A stretch of 64,000 nt of DNA from Deinococcus sp. LM3. Lineage in GTDB: Bacteria; Deinococcota; Deinococci; Deinococcales; Deinococcaceae. This document shows positions 18,210 through 26,408 of this stretch, in pieces; within the stretch, counting starts at the first letter, position 1; each line of letters opens with the position of its first letter. The notes beneath the pieces are model-generated. The model was not told the origin of the DNA. It did not search any database and saw only the letters and a program-made list of their open reading frames with translations. A program made the translations under genes and the position numbers. The stretch is taken from NCBI RefSeq assembly GCF_002017875.1, contig NZ_MUFV01000003.1, positions 156,001 to 220,000 of the forward strand, given 5' to 3'.

Positions 18210-19160
18210 TCAGGACTGCCAGTACCCGACGACGCGGCAGCGGGCCGGGTCGAGGCCGTGCGCGGCGCGCAGCAGCGTGCGGATCTCGCGGGCCGCGTGG
18301 CTGCCCAGCGCGCCCCAGGCGGCGCGGACGGGGGTATCGAGTGCGGCGGCGGCGCGTGTGAGTGCCTGTCCGGGCGGTCCGGCGCGCGGCACCCAGCTCA
18401 GGTGCGTGCCGGGCGGCAGGCGCACGTCGTCCAGGTAGCGCGCGCCGCCGGGGTCGGCGACCTCGATCAGGACGCGCGGGCCGGGAGCGTCGGGCCAGTG
18501 TTCGAGCAGCGCGGCCAGGGTGGGCAGGGCCGTCTCGTCGCCCAGCAGCAGGGCCGCGCCGCCGTGCAGGTCCGGCAGGGTCTCGTGGCGGCCCAGGATG
18601 GCCTCCACCGGGTCGCCGGGTTGCAGTCCCGCCGCCCACACCGAGCCGGGCGTGTCGCCGTGCAGGTACACGTCCACCTCGACGAGCGCGGCCTGCGGGT
18701 GAACGCGGCGCAGGGTGTAGGTGCGTTCCCCGGCGGGCGTGCGGAAGCGGGCGGCGTAACCGGGTCGCCAGCCGCTCAGCGGGGCGGGGTCGGCGTGCAG
18801 GGTCAGGCGGCGCAGGTCCGCGCCGGGCGACGTGACGGCCTGCACGGTCCAGCGGACCTCGCGGGTGCGGGGCTGTTCGTTCAGCTGCTCGCGGGCGGCG
18901 GCGACGGTGGCCCGCAGTCGCCCCTTGGGCGGCACGTCGGTGGTCGTGAAGGGCACGCGGTAGGTGTCCTGCCCGGCGGCGTGCGTGACCTGCAGGTCCA
19001 GCCCGTCCGGGTAGAGAGCGGTCACGGCGGCGGCGTCTGGGGTCGGGGCGGGTGTGAAGGCGCGGGCCAGGAGGAGCAGTTCGGCCGGGTGGTCCTCGTT
19101 GACGTGGTCGATGATCGCGGCGGCTTCCTCGGCGCTCAGATCCGGGTAGGTGGTGGTCAT
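18210..19160 (-). CDS. DUF2470 - siderophore-interacting flavoreductase fusion
   Basis: A 316-residue protein. Residues 1-80 match DUF2470 (IIDHVNEDHPAELLLLAR), the small domain found at the end of HugZ/HutZ-type haem-utilisation proteins. The rest is a SIP/ViuB-type FAD reductase: an FAD-binding R-T-Y-T-L-R motif (RTYTLRRV), HGDTPGSVWAAGLQPGD and LLGDETALPTLAALLE. Such enzymes reduce Fe(III)-siderophores in the cytoplasm. The fusion leaves open whether the operon serves haem, catechol or both. It lies between a small Cys protein and the binding protein. Confidence 0.82.
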   Translation of the reverse strand: MTTTYPDLSAEEAAAIIDHVNEDHPAELLLLARAFTPAPTPDAAAVTALYPDGLDLQVTHAAGQDTYRVPFTTTDVPPKGRLRATVAAAREQLNEQPRTREVRWTVQAVTSPGADLRRLTLHADPAPLSGWRPGYAARFRTPAGERTYTLRRVHPQAALVEVDVYLHGDTPGSVWAAGLQPGDPVEAILGRHETLPDLHGGAALLLGDETALPTLAALLEHWPDAPGPRVLIEVADPGGARYLDDVRLPPGTHLSWVPRAGPPGQALTRAAAALDTPVRAAWGALGSHAAREIRTLLRAAHGLDPARCRVVGYWQS

Positions 19161-19173
19161 GGGGCCTCCTGGC

Positions 19174-19530
19174 TCAGTTGAGGTGCATGGCCGTGCCGGG
19201 CGCGGCGGGAGTGGGGGGCAGGGTGACGCCGTGGATCAGGGCACGGAAGGCCTGGAAGTCGCTGTGCGTGAAGGTCAGGCCGGCCGGGCCGCACCACAGC
19301 TGGGCGGCGTGGTCGGTGCGGCGCAGTTCCCAGTCGCCGCGCTGCCAGCGGCCGGTGGGGGCGTCGCCGTGCGGGTCGCTGCTGGCGAGCAGGGCCGAGA
19401 GCTGCGCGAATTCCTGGTGGTTCAGCGACAGGCTCAGGGCGTGCCACAGGACGTGCAGGCTGCCGCAGGTGCAGCGCAGGATCCGGCGCTGCTCGCCGTC
19501 GCTGCTCAGGAGGCTGAAGGAGTGACACAT
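19174..19530 (-). CDS. Small CxC protein at the head of the iron-uptake operon
   Basis: A 118-residue protein I do not recognise. It opens MCHSF and carries RCTCGSLHVLW, giving three Cys and several His residues that might bind a metal, followed by a helical LNHQEFAQLSALL and a LWCGPAGLTF segment. GGAGA lies 5 nt before the ATG. As first gene of the divergent iron operon it could be a metal-handling or regulatory accessory. It is separated from the SIP gene by 13 bp. Confidence 0.65.
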   Translation of the reverse strand: MCHSFSLLSSDGEQRRILRCTCGSLHVLWHALSLSLNHQEFAQLSALLASSDPHGDAPTGRWQRGDWELRRTDHAAQLWCGPAGLTFTHSDFQAFRALIHGVTLPPTPAAPGTAMHLN

Positions 19531-19629
19531 GGGGTCTCCGGCGAAAGGGATGAGGAGTGGGCGTCTGGCGCGTGCTGGACGGCCAGAAGGTGGGCGGAGG
19601 TCTGGGGGCGGCGGGAGGCCGACGGGGAG

Positions 19630-19660
19630 ATAGTGCATTAATCCGACTGGTTTAGTCAAG
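19630..19660 (-). promoter_or_regulatory. Promoter and operator of the iron-uptake operon
   Basis: On the minus strand, TTGACT (complement of 19654-19659) and CACTAT (complement of 19630-19635) are separated by 18 bp. The -35 box lies inside a 21-bp sequence (19640-19660) that recurs inverted at 19708-19728 with four mismatches. Each copy is itself an imperfect palindrome, GACT-N5-AGTC. This is the layout of a repressor that controls both promoters together. Confidence 0.6.
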
Positions 19661-19707
19661 TATTGTGACCACCCGGCCTCCGGTCTCCAGGAAGATCCCA
19701 GATCAAA

Positions 19708-19736
19708 CTTGACTATTCCGGTCGGATTTGTAAGAT
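19708..19736 (+). promoter_or_regulatory. Promoter and operator of the catechol operon
   Basis: TTGACT (19709-19714), 16 bp, TAAGAT (19731-19736), with TG just upstream of the -10 box. The inverted copy of the 21-bp operator (19708-19728) covers the -35 box and spacer. Given the genes on both sides, an iron-sensing repressor (Fur or DtxR class) is the natural candidate, but the motif is not a standard Fur box. Confidence 0.6.
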
Positions 19737-19777
19737 TGTGCCGGACCGACCCATTCACCGTTCGGTCCACCCCGCCC

Positions 19778-20488
19778 ATGACCCCACCCACGCCCACCCA
19801 GACGCGGCGGGGCGTCCTGCCCCACACCCTCCCCAGTCCCCTGCACGCCGTCCTCCTCGCCACGCTGCGCGACCTGGGCCGGTCCCTGCCCCCCGGCGTG
19901 ACCCTCACCGGCACCCTGCGACCCCACGACCCGCACGACCCCCACCCGCCCGTCTGGGACGGCGTCGGCACCCGGCTGCCCCCGCTGCCCCACACGCCAC
20001 GGCACCCCGTTCCCGCCCATGCCCCGCCGCGCCGCCACGCCGAGTACCGCGCCGGCCGCACCTGCGCCGCCCAGGCCCTGGCCCTCGCCGGACACACCGG
20101 CCCCGCCCCCCTCCTGCCCGGCCCGCACCGCGCGCCCCTCTGGCCCGCCGGATTCACCGGCAGCGTCACGCACGCCGCCGGACTGGTCCTGGCCGTCGCC
20201 GGACCACAGGGCTATCAGCTGGGCATCGACACCGAGGCCCTCACGCCCGACCTGCACGCCAGCGGCCTGACGGCACGCGACCTCCTGAGGCACGTCCTGC
20301 GCGAGTGCGCCTTCAAGGCGACCTTCCCCGCACGCGGCCAGCCCTACCACCCACCCGACTTTCAGTCTGCCCCTGACCCCCGCCCCGGCCAGCCGGCCCA
20401 CGTCTACCTGACGGGGTTCGCGCCCCTCCCGGTCCACTGGATCCGCCACGGCGCGCACGTCAGCGCCCTGACCTGCCAGCCTCTCTGA
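19778..20488 (+). CDS. 4'-phosphopantetheinyl transferase, EntD-like
   Basis: A 236-residue enzyme that transfers phosphopantetheine from CoA to the Ser of carrier proteins, here most likely the ArCP of EntB. The EntD-branch motifs are visible: FTGSVTHAAG, the magnesium site LGIDTEA (Asp about 150) and ECAFKATFP. The first 75 residues are Pro/His-rich. The ATG at 19778 follows the promoter by about 40 nt; the earlier in-frame TTG overlaps the -35 box and cannot be used. First gene of a six-gene operon. Confidence 0.8.
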   Translation: MTPPTPTQTRRGVLPHTLPSPLHAVLLATLRDLGRSLPPGVTLTGTLRPHDPHDPHPPVWDGVGTRLPPLPHTPRHPVPAHAPPRRHAEYRAGRTCAAQALALAGHTGPAPLLPGPHRAPLWPAGFTGSVTHAAGLVLAVAGPQGYQLGIDTEALTPDLHASGLTARDLLRHVLRECAFKATFPARGQPYHPPDFQSAPDPRPGQPAHVYLTGFAPLPVHWIRHGAHVSALTCQPL

Positions 20489-20522
20489 CCTACTTGCCCC
20501 GTTCTCCCGCCCCGGAGGTCCC

Positions 20523-21722
20523 ATGACAACCCTGACCGCATCCCCCACTCAGCGCACGCGGCCCTTCGAGTGGCACGCCCCGACCGGGTCGTTCACCGCC
20601 CAGCCGCTACCACACACCCCGCCGGGCCTGGATTCCGCCGACCTGCCCGCCCTGGGCCGGACGCTGCTGCGCCACGCGGGGCAGGCCGGAGCGGCGCGGC
20701 CCGGCGTGGTCGGAGCCGTTCCCTTCCGCCCCGGCGCGGCCCCGCACCTGCGGCCGGTGGACCTCGCTGCTCCGGTGGCCGCGCTGTCCACTCCCGCGCG
20801 GCCCGTTCCCACGCTGCCCGTCGCCACGCGGCCGCTTCCCACACTGACGCGCGCCGTGAGCGTGCCGGACGCGGCGGGTTTCGAGGCGCTGGTGGCGGCC
20901 GCCGTGCAGACCCTGCGCGCCGGGCAGATCGACAAGGTCGTGCTGGGGCGCCTGCTCGACCTGCACCTGCACGCCGCGCCCGACCCGGACGCCGTGCTGG
21001 CCCGCCTGCGCGCCGCGCACCCCGCCGCGTACGCGTTCTCGCTGCCGCTGCCGGACGCCACCACCCTGATCGGGGCCAGTCCGGAACTGCTGCTGCGCCG
21101 CGCCGGACGGGACGTGCACCTGCGCCCGATGGCCGGGACCCGCCCCCGCCCCGCCGATCCCGCCGCCGACCCGGCCGACGACGCCGCGCGCGCCCACGCG
21201 CTGCTGCACTCCGCCAAGGACCGCGCCGAGCACGCGCTGATGGTGCAGGCCATCGCCGACCGGCTCGCGCCGCTGTGCCGCACCCTGAGCGTGCCGCGCA
21301 CGCCGGAACTGGCGTCCACCGCCACGCTCTGGCACCTCGCGACGCCCATCCACGCGCAGCTGCGTGACGACTCGCCCGGCGCGCTGGACCTCGTGCCGCT
21401 GGTGCATCCGACCCCGGCGGTGTGCGGCGTCCCGACCGGCGCGGCCCAGGCCTACCTGGAAGCGGCCGAACCCTTCGACCGGGGCTGGTTCGGCGGGGCG
21501 GTCGGCTGGGCCGATGAACACGGCGACGGCGAGTGGGCCGTCACGATCCGCTGCGCCGAGCTGCGCGGAACGCACGCGCGCCTGTTCGCCGGGGCGGGAC
21601 TGGTCGCGGACTCCGACCCGACCGGCGAGCGGCAGGAGACGGCCGCGAAGTTCGGCACGGTCCTCGCCGCGCTGGGCTTCACGCTGACCGACCTGCCCGC
21701 CGCGCTGCTGGAGGCCCTGTGA
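20523..21722 (+). CDS. entC: Isochorismate synthase
   Basis: A 399-residue chorismate-utilising enzyme. Conserved blocks: DKVVLGRLLDL, IGASPELLLRR, PMAGTRPR, the S-x-K-D-R-x-E-H motif SAKDRAEHALMV, STATLWHLATPI, HPTPAVCGVPTG and a C-terminal RxETxxKF-like QETAAKFG. Converts chorismate to isochorismate, the first step to 2,3-dihydroxybenzoate. GGAGG is 7 nt before the ATG. Its TGA overlaps the entE GTG. Confidence 0.9.
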   Translation: MTTLTASPTQRTRPFEWHAPTGSFTAQPLPHTPPGLDSADLPALGRTLLRHAGQAGAARPGVVGAVPFRPGAAPHLRPVDLAAPVAALSTPARPVPTLPVATRPLPTLTRAVSVPDAAGFEALVAAAVQTLRAGQIDKVVLGRLLDLHLHAAPDPDAVLARLRAAHPAAYAFSLPLPDATTLIGASPELLLRRAGRDVHLRPMAGTRPRPADPAADPADDAARAHALLHSAKDRAEHALMVQAIADRLAPLCRTLSVPRTPELASTATLWHLATPIHAQLRDDSPGALDLVPLVHPTPAVCGVPTGAAQAYLEAAEPFDRGWFGGAVGWADEHGDGEWAVTIRCAELRGTHARLFAGAGLVADSDPTGERQETAAKFGTVLAALGFTLTDLPAALLEAL

Positions 21723-23428
21723 CCACCTCCCTGCCCCCACACCACGGCCCGCACGACGGACCGGACGAGTTCACGCCCTGGCCCGAGGCCCTGGCGCGCA
21801 CGTACCGCGAGGCCGGGTACTGGCAGGGCGAACCGTTCGGCGCGTGGCTGAGTGGCCTCGCGCGGCGTTACGCGGACCGCCCGGCCCTCCTGACCCCGGA
21901 CGGGCCGGTCACGTACCGCGAACTGGACCGCCGCGCGACCGTGCAGGCCGCCGCCCTGGCCGCTCGGGGCCTGCGCAGCGGTGACCGCGTGACGCTGCAC
22001 CTGCCAAACACCCCGGCGTTCTTCGAGGTGCTGCTGGGCCTGCTGCGCCTGGGCGTGCGGCCCATCCTGGCGCTGCCCGCGCACCGCGAGCATGAACTCG
22101 GGTACTTCTGCGCGCACGCCGGGGCCGCCGCGCTCGTCACGGCCGCCGACCCGGAGCGGCTGGCACTGGCCGCCCGCGTGCAGGCCAGCCTGGACCGCCC
22201 GCTGCCGGTCATCGCACTGGGCGAGTGCCCCGGAACCTGGGAGGGAGAGGCGGTGTCCTTCCTGCCATGCGCCGCCACCGCGCCCACGCCGGACTTCACG
22301 CCACCCCCCGTGGACGCCGGGGGGGTCGCGCTGTACCAGCTGTCCGGCGGCAGCACCGGCACGCCGAAACTGATTGGGCGCACCCACGACGACTACCTGT
22401 ACTCCATCCGCGCCAGCGCCGACCTGTGCGAACTCGGCGCGGACACCGTGTACCTCGCGGCGCTGCCGCTGGCGCACAACTTCCCGCTCACGTCGCCCGG
22501 CACGCTGGGCGCGCTGCACGCCGGCGGGCGGGTCGTGGTCGCGCCGGACGCCGCGCCCGGCACCGCGTTCCCGCTGATCGCCGCGCACAGCGTGACGCAC
22601 ACCGCGCTCGTGCCGGCGCTGCTGCAGGTGTGGCTGCGCGCCCTGGAGGGCCGCCCGCACCCCCCGTTCCCGTCTCTGCGTTGCGTGCAGGTGGGCGGCG
22701 CACCCCTGAGCCCCGACGTGGCCCGGCAGGTGCGGCCCCGGCTGGGCGCGGCGCTGCAACAGGTGTTCGGCATGGCCGAGGGCCTCGTGAACTACGTGCG
22801 GCCCGGCGCGCCCGACGACGAGGCCCTCGGCACGCAGGGCCGCCCGATCAGCCCGCACGACGAGGTCCGCATCGTGGACGACCACGACCGGCCCGTCCCG
22901 GACGGCACGCCCGGCCACCTGCTCACGCGCGGCCCGTACACCATCCGCGGGTACTTCCGCGCGCCGGACCACAACACCCGCGCCTTCACCCCGGACGGCT
23001 TCTACCGCACGGGCGACCTCGTGACCCGCACGCCCGGCGGGGCGCTGGTCGTCACGGGCCGCCACAAGGACCAGATCAACCGCGCGGGCGAGAAGATCGC
23101 CGCCGAGGAGATCGAGCACGCCCTGCTGCGCCACCCGCTCGTGCAGGCCGCCGCCGTGGTCGGCACGCCCGACCCGTGGCTGGGGGAACGCAGCGTCGCC
23201 TTCGTGCAGGTCGCGCCCATGCAGACCGCCCCCGGCGCCCCCGACCTCGCCCTGACCCTCAGGCGCCACCTGCGGGACCTGGGGCTGGCCGCCTTCAAGA
23301 TCCCGGACCGCATCGAGCCGCTGCCCGCGCTGCCGCGCACGCCGCTCGGCAAGACCGACAAGCCGGCCCTGCGCGCCCTGGCCGCCCAGTCCACGCCCTC
23401 CACCCCCACCCACAGGAGCCGCCCATGA
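21719..23428 (+). CDS. entE: 2,3-dihydroxybenzoate-AMP ligase
   Basis: A 569-residue ANL-family adenylating enzyme. Phosphate loop LSGGSTGTPKLIGR, LPLAHNFPLTSPG (aryl-acid branch), GMAEGLVNY, FYRTGDLV, and GRHKDQINRAGEKIAAEEIE with the catalytic Lys in PLGKTDKPAL. This pattern is that of EntE/DhbE, which activates 2,3-dihydroxybenzoate and loads it onto the ArCP of EntB. The GTG start (GGAGG 5 nt upstream) overlaps the entC stop as GTGA. Confidence 0.9.
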   Translation: MTTSLPPHHGPHDGPDEFTPWPEALARTYREAGYWQGEPFGAWLSGLARRYADRPALLTPDGPVTYRELDRRATVQAAALAARGLRSGDRVTLHLPNTPAFFEVLLGLLRLGVRPILALPAHREHELGYFCAHAGAAALVTAADPERLALAARVQASLDRPLPVIALGECPGTWEGEAVSFLPCAATAPTPDFTPPPVDAGGVALYQLSGGSTGTPKLIGRTHDDYLYSIRASADLCELGADTVYLAALPLAHNFPLTSPGTLGALHAGGRVVVAPDAAPGTAFPLIAAHSVTHTALVPALLQVWLRALEGRPHPPFPSLRCVQVGGAPLSPDVARQVRPRLGAALQQVFGMAEGLVNYVRPGAPDDEALGTQGRPISPHDEVRIVDDHDRPVPDGTPGHLLTRGPYTIRGYFRAPDHNTRAFTPDGFYRTGDLVTRTPGGALVVTGRHKDQINRAGEKIAAEEIEHALLRHPLVQAAAVVGTPDPWLGERSVAFVQVAPMQTAPGAPDLALTLRRHLRDLGLAAFKIPDRIEPLPALPRTPLGKTDKPALRALAAQSTPSTPTHRSRP

Positions 23429-24321
23429 TTCCCAGACTGCCCAGCTACCCCATGCCCGACCCCGTCTCCTTCCCCGCCACCCGCGTCGCCTGGACGCCGG
23501 ACGCCTCGCGGGCCGCGCTGCTGGTCCACGACCTCCAGGTGTACTTCCTGGACTTCTACGACCCGGCGCTGCCGCCCGTGCCGGAGTTGCTGCGCAACGT
23601 GTCGCGCCTGATCGCCCGCTGCCGCGAGCTGGGCATCCCGGTCGTGTACACCGCGCAGCCCGGCGATCAGCGCCCCGAGGACCGCGCCCTCCTGACCGAC
23701 TTCTGGGGCACGGGTCTGCGGGACGACCCCGCGCAGACCCGCGTGCACCCGCAGGTCGCGCCGCAACCCGGCGACACGGTGCTGACCAAGTGGCGGTACA
23801 GCGCCTTCAAGCGCACGCCGCTGGAGGGTCAATTGCGCGCCTGGGGCCGCGATCAACTGCTGGTGTGCGGCGTGTACGCGCACATCGGGTGCCTGCTCAC
23901 GGCGGCCGAGGCGTTCATGCTGGACGTGCAGCCCTTCCTGATCGGGGACGCCGTGGCCGACTTCAGCGAGGCCGAACACCGACAGGCCCTGACCTACGCG
24001 GCGAACCGCTGCGCGCAGGTGACCGGCACGGACGACGCCCTGCGCGCCCTGGGCGGCCAGGCCTGGATAGAGGGGCGTGTGCGCGGGCAGATCGCGGCCC
24101 TGCTGGGCGTGGATCCGCAGGACCTGCACGGTGACGACGACCTGCTGATGCTGGGCCTGGACTCGGTGCGCCTGATGCTGCTGACCGAGGACTGGCAGCG
24201 CGACGGCCGGCGCGTGTCGTACGCGGACGTGGCGGCCCGGCCCACCCTGAACGCGATCATGGACGCCCTGAACGCCGCTGCGCCCATGCCCGAGCCCACG
24301 CCCGTCCCGGAGTCCGTGTGA
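23425..24321 (+). CDS. entB: Isochorismatase - aryl carrier protein
   Basis: A 298-residue two-domain protein. Residues 1-210 are an isochorismatase (LLVHDLQVYFLDFY, KWRYSAFKRTPLEG, LLVCGVYAHIGCLLTA), which makes 2,3-dihydro-2,3-dihydroxybenzoate. Residues about 215-285 are an aryl carrier domain with the phosphopantetheine Ser in LGLDSVRLM (about 247). EntE loads dihydroxybenzoate here. ATGA overlap with entE, and the stop overlaps the next gene as GTGA. Confidence 0.9.
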   Translation: MIPRLPSYPMPDPVSFPATRVAWTPDASRAALLVHDLQVYFLDFYDPALPPVPELLRNVSRLIARCRELGIPVVYTAQPGDQRPEDRALLTDFWGTGLRDDPAQTRVHPQVAPQPGDTVLTKWRYSAFKRTPLEGQLRAWGRDQLLVCGVYAHIGCLLTAAEAFMLDVQPFLIGDAVADFSEAEHRQALTYAANRCAQVTGTDDALRALGGQAWIEGRVRGQIAALLGVDPQDLHGDDDLLMLGLDSVRLMLLTEDWQRDGRRVSYADVAARPTLNAIMDALNAAAPMPEPTPVPESV

Positions 24322-25613
24322 CCCTGACCGCCCCCCCCGCGCCGCCCGTTCCGCGCGCGCTGCCGCTCACGCAGGCGCAACTGGGCCTGTGGGCCGAGGA
24401 ACGCGAGCAGCCCGGCGGCACCCTGAACCACGTGGCCGAGACGCTCGACCTGTGCGGCCCCCTGGACCCGGTGCGGCTGCGCGCGGCGCTGAGTGACACG
24501 CTGCGCGAGGTGCCGGCGCTGCACGTCCGTTTCCGGGACGACGGGCAGCGGGTCCGGCAACTGCTCGGGCCGGTCACGCCCCGCGCGCCGCAGGAACACG
24601 ACCTGAGCGGCCACCCCGACCCGGACGCCCGGGCGCAGGCCATCACGGGCGCGCTGCTGGACGCGCCGCTGGACCTGCCGGGCGGCGAACTGTACCGTCA
24701 CGCGCTGCTGCGCCTCGGGCCGGACCACCTGCGCTGGGTGTTCGTCACGCACCACATCGCCCTGGACGGCTACGGGATGCACCTGCTGCTGGAGCGACTG
24801 GCCGCCGGGTACCGGCAGGAGGCCTGCGCGCCCTTCGACCCGCTGGACGCCGCCATTCTGGAGGACGGCGCGTACCAGGCGTCCCCGGACCGCGCCCGCG
24901 ACCGCGCCGCCCTGAACGCCGTGTACTCCGACCTGCCCTTCGAGCCCGCGCCGCTGCTCACGCGCGGCCTGAAACGCGGCCACCGCGCCGGACACGACCT
25001 GCCCCCCACGCTGGTCCGCGACCTGCGCGCCGGGGCCGACCGGCTGGGCGTGGGCTGGCCGGACGCGCTGTTCGCGCTGAGCGCCGCGTTCTGGCACGCC
25101 CACACCGGCGAGCGCGCCACGCTGATCGCCGCGCCCGTCATGCTGCGCCTGGGCAGCGCCGCCGCCCGCGTGCCCTGCATGATCATGAACCTGCTGCCGC
25201 TGCGTGTGAACGTCACCCCGAACGACTCCCTGCGCGTCCTGGCCGCCCAGGTCCGCGAGGCCCGCACCCAGGCGCAACCGCACGCCCGCTACCGCTACGA
25301 GCACCTGTGGGCGGACCTGAACGGCCGCCGCCTGTTCGGCCCGGAAGTCAACGTCCTGCCTTTCGCCGCCCCGCCGGACCTCGGCCCCGGCCTGCGCGTC
25401 ACGGCGCGCACGCTGGCATCCGGGCCGGTCGAGGACCTCGCCCTGACCTTCAGCGGCTGGGCCGGCACCCTGCACCTGAGCGTGGACGGCCACCCGGACC
25501 TGTACACCCCCGCGCAGGTGGGTGGCCTGTGCGACCGGCTGATCCGGGGGCTGGACCTCGCCCTGCGCGACCCGGACGCCCCACTGCCCCCCCTGCTGCG
25601 GGAGCACGCATGA
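24318..25613 (+). CDS. Free-standing NRPS condensation domain, VibH-like
   Basis: A 431-residue protein consisting of one condensation domain and nothing else. The active-site motif THHIALDGYG (HHxxxDG, His 145-146) is intact, and the opening LTQAQLGLWAEE is the C1 motif. There is no adenylation, carrier or thioesterase domain here or in neighbouring genes, unlike EntF or DhbF. The best known precedent is VibH, a stand-alone condensation enzyme that joins dihydroxybenzoyl-carrier to a soluble polyamine. By analogy this enzyme may release dihydroxybenzoate from EntB onto a free amine. The amine cannot be inferred from sequence. Confidence 0.82.
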   Translation: MTLTAPPAPPVPRALPLTQAQLGLWAEEREQPGGTLNHVAETLDLCGPLDPVRLRAALSDTLREVPALHVRFRDDGQRVRQLLGPVTPRAPQEHDLSGHPDPDARAQAITGALLDAPLDLPGGELYRHALLRLGPDHLRWVFVTHHIALDGYGMHLLLERLAAGYRQEACAPFDPLDAAILEDGAYQASPDRARDRAALNAVYSDLPFEPAPLLTRGLKRGHRAGHDLPPTLVRDLRAGADRLGVGWPDALFALSAAFWHAHTGERATLIAAPVMLRLGSAAARVPCMIMNLLPLRVNVTPNDSLRVLAAQVREARTQAQPHARYRYEHLWADLNGRRLFGPEVNVLPFAAPPDLGPGLRVTARTLASGPVEDLALTFSGWAGTLHLSVDGHPDLYTPAQVGGLCDRLIRGLDLALRDPDAPLPPLLREHA

Positions 25614-26392
25614 TTGCCGACCCGACACCCCCGGACGGCTGGACTGGCCGGGTCGCACTCGTCACCGGAGCCGCGCAGGGCATCGGCGCGGCCGTCACGC
25701 GCCTGCTCGCCGCGCGGGGCGTGCAGGTCATGGCCGCCGACATCCAGACTATCCCGCCCGAACTGCGCGCCCTGCCCGGCGTGCACGCCGCGCCGCTGGA
25801 CGTGACCGATCCCGCCGACGTCGAACGCGTCGTGGCCCGCACGGAACACGACCTGGGCCCCACCGATTTCCTGGTGAACGTGGCGGGCATCCTGCGGCCG
25901 GGCCTGCTGAGCGACCTGAGCCTGGAGGACTGGCACCGCACTTTCGCCGTGAACACCACCGGCCCCTTCCTGGTGTCCCGCGCCGCCGCGCGCTCCATGC
26001 AGGCGCGCGGGCGCGGCGCGATCGTCACGGTCGGCTCGAACGCCGCGCACGTCCCCCGCCACGGCATGGGCGCCTACGCCGCCAGCAAGGCCGCCGCCAC
26101 CCACCTGATGCGCTGCCTCGCGCTGGAACTCGCGCCGCACGGCGTGCGCTGCAACGTCGTGTCACCCGGCTCGACCGACACCGCCATGCAGCGCCAGCTG
26201 TGGACCGACCCCGCCGCCCCGCAGCGCGTCATCCGGGGTGACCTCGACACGGCCCGGCTCGGCATTCCGCTGGGCCGCATCGCCGACCCCGACGACATTG
26301 CCCGCGCCGCGCTGTTCCTGCTCTCGGACGACGCGCGGCACATCACCATGCAGCACCTCACCGTGGACGGCGGCGCGACCCTGGGCGCCTGA
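25610..26392 (+). CDS. entA: 2,3-dihydro-2,3-dihydroxybenzoate dehydrogenase
   Basis: A 260-residue short-chain dehydrogenase. The cofactor motif TGAAQGIG, NVAG, catalytic Ser in VGSNAA and the YAASKAA motif are present. Its place at the end of the entCEB operon, with an ATGA overlap, makes EntA the natural assignment: oxidation of the dihydrodiol to 2,3-dihydroxybenzoate with NAD. Confidence 0.88.
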   Translation: MIADPTPPDGWTGRVALVTGAAQGIGAAVTRLLAARGVQVMAADIQTIPPELRALPGVHAAPLDVTDPADVERVVARTEHDLGPTDFLVNVAGILRPGLLSDLSLEDWHRTFAVNTTGPFLVSRAAARSMQARGRGAIVTVGSNAAHVPRHGMGAYAASKAAATHLMRCLALELAPHGVRCNVVSPGSTDTAMQRQLWTDPAAPQRVIRGDLDTARLGIPLGRIADPDDIARAALFLLSDDARHITMQHLTVDGGATLGA

Positions 26393-26408
26393 GCCGGGGC
26401 GCAGCGGG

